NCBI RefSeq assembly: GCF_042242105.1
Contig: NC_092016.1
Location: forward strand, 9,376,501 to 9,440,500
Source of the DNA: Pempheris klunzingeri
Lineage: Eukaryota; Chordata; Actinopteri; Acropomatiformes; Pempheridae
Length of the DNA stretch: 64,000 nucleotides
Reading direction: 5' to 3'
A program made the translations under genes and the position numbers. The notes below the pieces were generated by a model. The model had not been told where the DNA came from. It saw only the letters and a list, made by a program, of their open reading frames with translations, and ran no database searches. Shown piece after piece: positions 61,001-64,000 of the stretch (its first letter is position 1; each line of letters starts with the position of its first letter).

Positions 61001-62481
61001 CCCCTCTCCTATTGTTCCCCCCCTACAGGCTGTGCGTTTGTCACATTTGCTACCAGGGCAATGGCACAGAATGCAATCAAAACCATGCATCACTCTCAGA
61101 CTATGGAGGTACTGTACCCCTTAGCACCTATTTCTCATTTCCCCCTCCTCCCCCCCTTCATACATTCTGCTGCCCCCTTGTGTTGGAAAGATGAAGAACC
61201 TGTCCAAACAGATGGCGTCCATTCATCACAGAGCATGAGTCATTTCCAAAATCACTCTTGCCAATTACAAAATTACATTGTCGTCTACAAAATAATTGAA
61301 TAAAATCTGAAACATTGCCTCTCTCATTGCTGCTGAATCCGGAGCTAACAGGACACAATGAGAGTTGCTGTCATCTCTAATTTTGGGCTGAACCAAATAC
61401 ATCTCATTCATTGATTCTGATAATATTTTAGAGCCTAGCGATCAGTCTGCCATAATCAATCTAAATTCTGGACTGCAGGGAAAAGAGCCCTCACCCTCAA
61501 ATATAGGTTAACAAAGAATTAACCTAGACTGGAGCAGCTACCCTATTAGATTTCTTCAATAACTGGGTCCGTGTCATCATGTAGCCAATGGTGTCTTCAT
61601 GGAAGTGGAGCAGCAGTAATTTGACAGCTAGCAGGTCAGAGGCTCCCCAGTGAAGCATCAGACCAAGTCTAATTAGGAGACCAACCAAACATAACACTCC
61701 TCCTACCAGATTAAACGCAGGCCCCAGCGGTGGTGCCACCTATTTTCCCCCATATCATCATAACCTCCCCAATTCTCAGCTGCCATGGGAGGTGCTGCTG
61801 GTGCAGAAGCCATTTTCCCTGTCCAGCCTGGTCCCTGTCTAGCTCTCAACTCTCAAAATACTTTTGCGCCGCATGCCTCGTGTCCATGTGTCTGTCTGAA
61901 CAGTATGTGACTGTTTGTGAGATTGTGTGCATCGTAATGCATTTTTCTTGTTAATGTCTTATGACATATCGTTTTTCTGTCTTTATGTTTTTTAAGTGTT
62001 GTCTCCATCTGTTGTCTGCTTGTCTGTGGACTCAATTCAGCTCCTCAGAGTGCTAAAAAGATTCAGTGTCTGCAGCATTATCCTGTGCCCTTTTTGGAAT
62101 GTGGCCTGGCTCAGCTATGCATGGCAGATGTCCTCTGTGTGTTAGCTTTGATATGAATGCAACAGGCATAAAAACTGTCTTGAGGCGCAGATGATACCCC
62201 CAACCCCTTATAAAAACAATTCCTTGCTGTGACGGCGTCCTCGCATTGGTAAATACACTTTGAATTCCTCATCATACTTCTGAATTGTTCTAAGATCTCT
62301 AACCTCTTCGCTGCTTCAGGGCTGTTCCTCACCTTTGGTGGTGAAGTTTGCAGACACACAGAGAGATAAGGAGCAGCGGCGCCTGCAGCAGCAGCTCGTA
62401 CAGCAGATTCAGCAGCTCAACAGCGCCTCCACCTGGGGAAACCTGGCCGGCCTGGGGACCCTCACACCACAGTACCTGGCT
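43589..62481 (+). CDS. celf2: CELF2, CUGBP Elav-like RNA-binding protein 2 (5' part)
   Basis: Coding exons: 1a 43589-43701 or 1b 46322-46392, then 54199-54395, 57602-57684, 59400-59448, 59957-60091, 61029-61108, 62320-62481, all GT..AG with phases closing; 273 codons for the 1a form. It continues past the window (linker and RRM3 missing). RRM1 has RNP2 MFVGQIP and RNP1 CCFVTFY; RRM2 has LFIGMV and [12 protein letters not shown]2 binds UGU-rich RNA and controls splicing and mRNA decay. The exon 1a protein ([15 protein letters not shown], then [11 protein letters not shown]) parallels the human isoform starting MFERTSELAFVETISV, which separates it from CELF1. Several residue differences within RRM1 are noted in the findings. 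Confidence 0.93.
43702..46060 (+). other. celf2 intron between first exons, candidate conserved elements
   Basis: No exon seen. Sections around 44800-45360 and 45680-45830 have the mixed, repeat-free, homeobox-like TAAT/ATTA-rich texture of conserved non-coding elements. A 10-bp direct repeat AGGTGCCTGA occurs at 45688-45697 and 45807-45816. Confidence 0.35.
45997..46028. repeat. (CAG)n trinucleotide repeat
   Basis: About ten to eleven CAG units on the plus strand, ending about 294 bases before the ATG of celf2 exon 1b. The minus strand reads CTG. Confidence 0.95.
46061..46321 (+). promoter_or_regulatory. Probable 5' UTR/promoter of celf2 exon 1b
   Basis: CG-richer sequence with a (GA)n run at 46129-46142 and CG steps around 46230-46300, leading directly into the exon 1b ATG. 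Inferred from composition and position. Confidence 0.45.
46322..46392 (+). CDS. celf2: celf2 alternative first coding exon 1b
   Basis: ATG at 46322, 23 codons ([20 protein letters not shown] then GDT) plus AT, donor GTAAGT. It ends with two codon bases, as exon 1a does, so it joins exon 2 in frame (AT|C, Ile). I do not recall a firm human counterpart; the call rests on the open frame, strong donor, phase match and CG-rich upstream sequence. Confidence 0.7.
51820..52051. repeat. Dispersed teleost repeat copy
   Basis: Text such as TTTTGGGAAATGCACTTTTC, TTTTGGACAGAGCCAAACTG and GTGCTAAGCTAAGCTAACTG matches a repeat family I recall from many teleost genomes. The family name and exact ends are not certain. 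Confidence 0.65.
53228..53248. repeat. (GT)n microsatellite
   Basis: About ten GT units in the celf2 intron, transcribed as UGUGUG in the sense strand. It lies about 950 bases upstream of exon 2. Confidence 0.9.
54199..54395 (+). CDS. celf2: celf2 exon 2, start of RRM1
   Basis: Encodes [38 protein letters not shown] and [20 protein letters not shown]. The ATG at 54218-54220 is the start of the shortest known CELF2-type isoform (MNG). Confidence 0.95.
54396..57601 (+). other. celf2 intron 2
   Basis: 3.2-kb intron with a long T-run at about 56659-56679. A frame open past this T-run is not an exon because exons 2 and 3 join in phase without it. Confidence 0.6.
57602..57684 (+). CDS. celf2: celf2 exon 3, RRM1 RNP1
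   Basis: 83 nt encoding [20 protein letters not shown] and NIKTLSG. The acceptor follows CTCTCTGCAG and the donor is GTGAGT. Confidence 0.95.
57685..59399 (+). other. celf2 intron 3
   Basis: 1.7-kb intron. The part at about 57950-58460 has conserved-element-like texture (many ATTAAA/TCAATTAAAT strings, no repeats). Confidence 0.4.
59400..59448 (+). CDS. celf2: celf2 exon 4, inter-RRM linker
   Basis: 49 nt encoding [16 protein letters not shown], the characteristic CELF linker between RRM1 and RRM2. The acceptor CCCCCAG is followed directly by ATG. Confidence 0.95.
59449..59956 (+). other. celf2 intron 4
   Basis: 508-nt intron. Nothing recognised. Confidence 0.6.
59957..60091 (+). CDS. celf2: celf2 exon 5, RRM2 first half
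   Basis: Encodes [20 protein letters not shown] and [18 protein letters not shown]; the RNP2 motif is LFIGMV. Confidence 0.95.
60092..61028 (+). other. celf2 intron 5
   Basis: 937-nt intron; no repeat recognised. Confidence 0.6.
61029..61108 (+). CDS. celf2: celf2 exon 6, RRM2 RNP1
   Basis: 80 nt encoding [20 protein letters not shown] and HHSQTME. Acceptor CCCTACAG, donor GTACTG. Confidence 0.95.
61109..62319 (+). other. celf2 intron 6
   Basis: 1.2-kb intron. The stretch 61340-61760 is repeat-free and may be a conserved non-coding element; not provable without alignment. Confidence 0.4.
62320..62481 (+). CDS. celf2: celf2 exon 7, end of RRM2 and linker start
   Basis: 162 nt encoding [20 protein letters not shown] then a Gln-rich stretch and [17 protein letters not shown], ending at donor GTAAGT. 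The frame is phase 0 and continues outside the window. Confidence 0.95.
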
Positions 62482-64000
62482 GTAAGTGTTGTTCTCCTCT
62501 GAGCTGCGCAATTACTTGTTTATTATCACATGGCACAGTTTTAGTCTCTGCGAAATGTATCAATAGTTCAGTTTTTAGGGAAAAAACCTAAAAACAGTAT
62601 GTGTATATGGCCATATATTAGACATGTAAGGAATATGTTTGTGAGGGGTTTGGGTGTCACACAGGCAGGATATTTCTCAGCAATATGTTGTAGATTTAGA
62701 TTTTAGGTGGTCCTGTTTTGTTTATTAACTGTTAAATAGTGACTGCATTCTACACAAATGACCCAACCCATAACAGACAGCCTTTTAGGTCTCAAATCTA
62801 TGGAAAAATTGTTGGAATTATTAACTAATCAAAAACATGAGCGTTTCATAGGCTGAATACATGTATAAAGGCAATGGTGCAGAATGAAATAAAAAAGTTA
62901 TATTATAATCTGAAATGCAGCACAGTGTTCAGACCTGAATTCTAAATTGATTCTCTTCGGCTCAGAATAGAAATATCTCATCTCACCCTGTTTATTCTGG
63001 CTTAAGGACAGTGGCATGTGACTTGCATGTGCCTATTCTGATTCAGCGCCAATGAGCATGTGACTTAAACATGACGATGACATGAACAGCTGAGCTGTTT
63101 GTGTTTCTAGCAGAGAAAGAAAATATTGAGACTATTACATGCACATAAAGCAGTGACGGGCAAAAACTGACTGCTGCTATTCTATATCACATTTTGAATA
63201 AAGGGAAATTTAGGGATGTTGTTACCATCACACACAAACATCTGCTATTTGGTTAAATGTGCATCTAAGAAGCATTAAAATCTGACTAAATGTTTTGAGA
63301 TGCATCTAGCCAGGTGTTAAACATGGAAAATGGTGGATGTTATCTCTACTCCTCTATTGTAACCATGTCAGCAAGCAGTCTGTGCAAATGGCCGTTCACT
63401 GTCTGATTTTCATAATGCGTTCATGGTCTGGCTGTCTCCCCGGCCCTTGTGATAACGGCAGCAGAAGTTGTGTTAATGATACTGAAATCAGCCATTGTTC
63501 TGTCCAGTTATAGCAACAAGGAAAAGCGGCTCCAGCTATTTCTACACATACAATCAAATACAAGGCACACTGAATCGCTGTAGCATTCATCTGATCTCTG
63601 GCCAGTTTAACCATTGAATTATCTGTATGCATGAGACAGAGGCATGAGCTGGAGCCTGTGGAGACGATAAAACATTTCTTACTCGTACTTCATAAATTCG
63701 AGTCTTTCATGTGCTTTTGTTACGTTATGGATATTTGTCAGTTAATGCTAGCTAAACTGTTATTGATGTAAATGAACCACCAATAATGCCAGAAGAAGAA
63801 GAATAACTTATGCATGTAGCCTGGAGAAAACAAAGACCGATTTGTAATTAGCCACAAATGTGTGCGTCTGTTGTTTTTAACCTGATTATTGGACAGTTGA
63901 AGATGCCTAAATCACCAATATATTCTGTTTTGCAAAACTAAGCATCTCATTATCAGATGACTGTGTGAAAGCAAAGATTGTAACCTCTTATCTTTGTCCT
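62482..64000 (+). other. celf2 intron 7 (partial)
   Basis: Runs to the window edge. No exon-like frame or repeat recognised. Confidence 0.6.

Noticed and set aside
1-64000. Possible undescribed multi-gene or defence system
   Set aside because: All substantial coding sequence belongs to four known vertebrate genes or to transposon relics; no extra conserved gene cluster is visible.

Overview
The window is teleost-fish nuclear DNA. Genes are split into many short GT..AG exons, introns are AT-rich with simple repeats, a decayed Tc1-type transposon opens the window, and the gene order is human chromosome 10p15-p14-like. Four protein-coding genes can be built exon by exon. For all of them the splice phases close without a frame conflict.

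Layout: 1-1401 decayed Tc1 transposon; 2857-3490 a terminal-inverted-repeat element holding telomere-like hexamers; 3646-4536 a second DNA-transposon remnant with a fossil THAP domain; 5793-9520 asb13 on the minus strand (six coding exons, 289 aa, ankyrin repeats plus SOCS box); 9521-11679 a divergent intergenic/promoter interval; 11680-29492 tasor2 on the plus strand (22 coding exons, about 2951 aa, the HUSH2 scaffold); 31651-38494 taf3 on the plus strand (seven coding exons, 936 aa, histone fold plus H3K4me3-reading PHD finger); 43589-62481 the 5' half of celf2 on the plus strand (two alternative first coding exons, then six exons through RRM1, RRM2 and the start of the linker). celf2 runs off the right edge.

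The genes share no single pathway, but three act on gene expression: TASOR2 in chromatin silencing, TAF3 in TFIID promoter recognition, CELF2 in RNA splicing and decay. ASB13 is a predicted Cullin-5 ubiquitin-ligase substrate receptor. I found no bacterial, phage, CRISPR or operon-like system and no clearly undescribed multi-gene system. The points most worth a second look are a chain of three abutting uORFs starting at a TISU/YY1-like element before taf3, loss of the BC-box cysteine in ASB13, a 99-nt in-frame stop-free intron in asb13, a 17-nt microexon in tasor2, the paired phase-matched first exons of celf2 with a CAG tract upstream of one, and the two transposon fossils near the left end. 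No alignment or database search was possible. Family calls rest on protein motifs and recalled family sequences.
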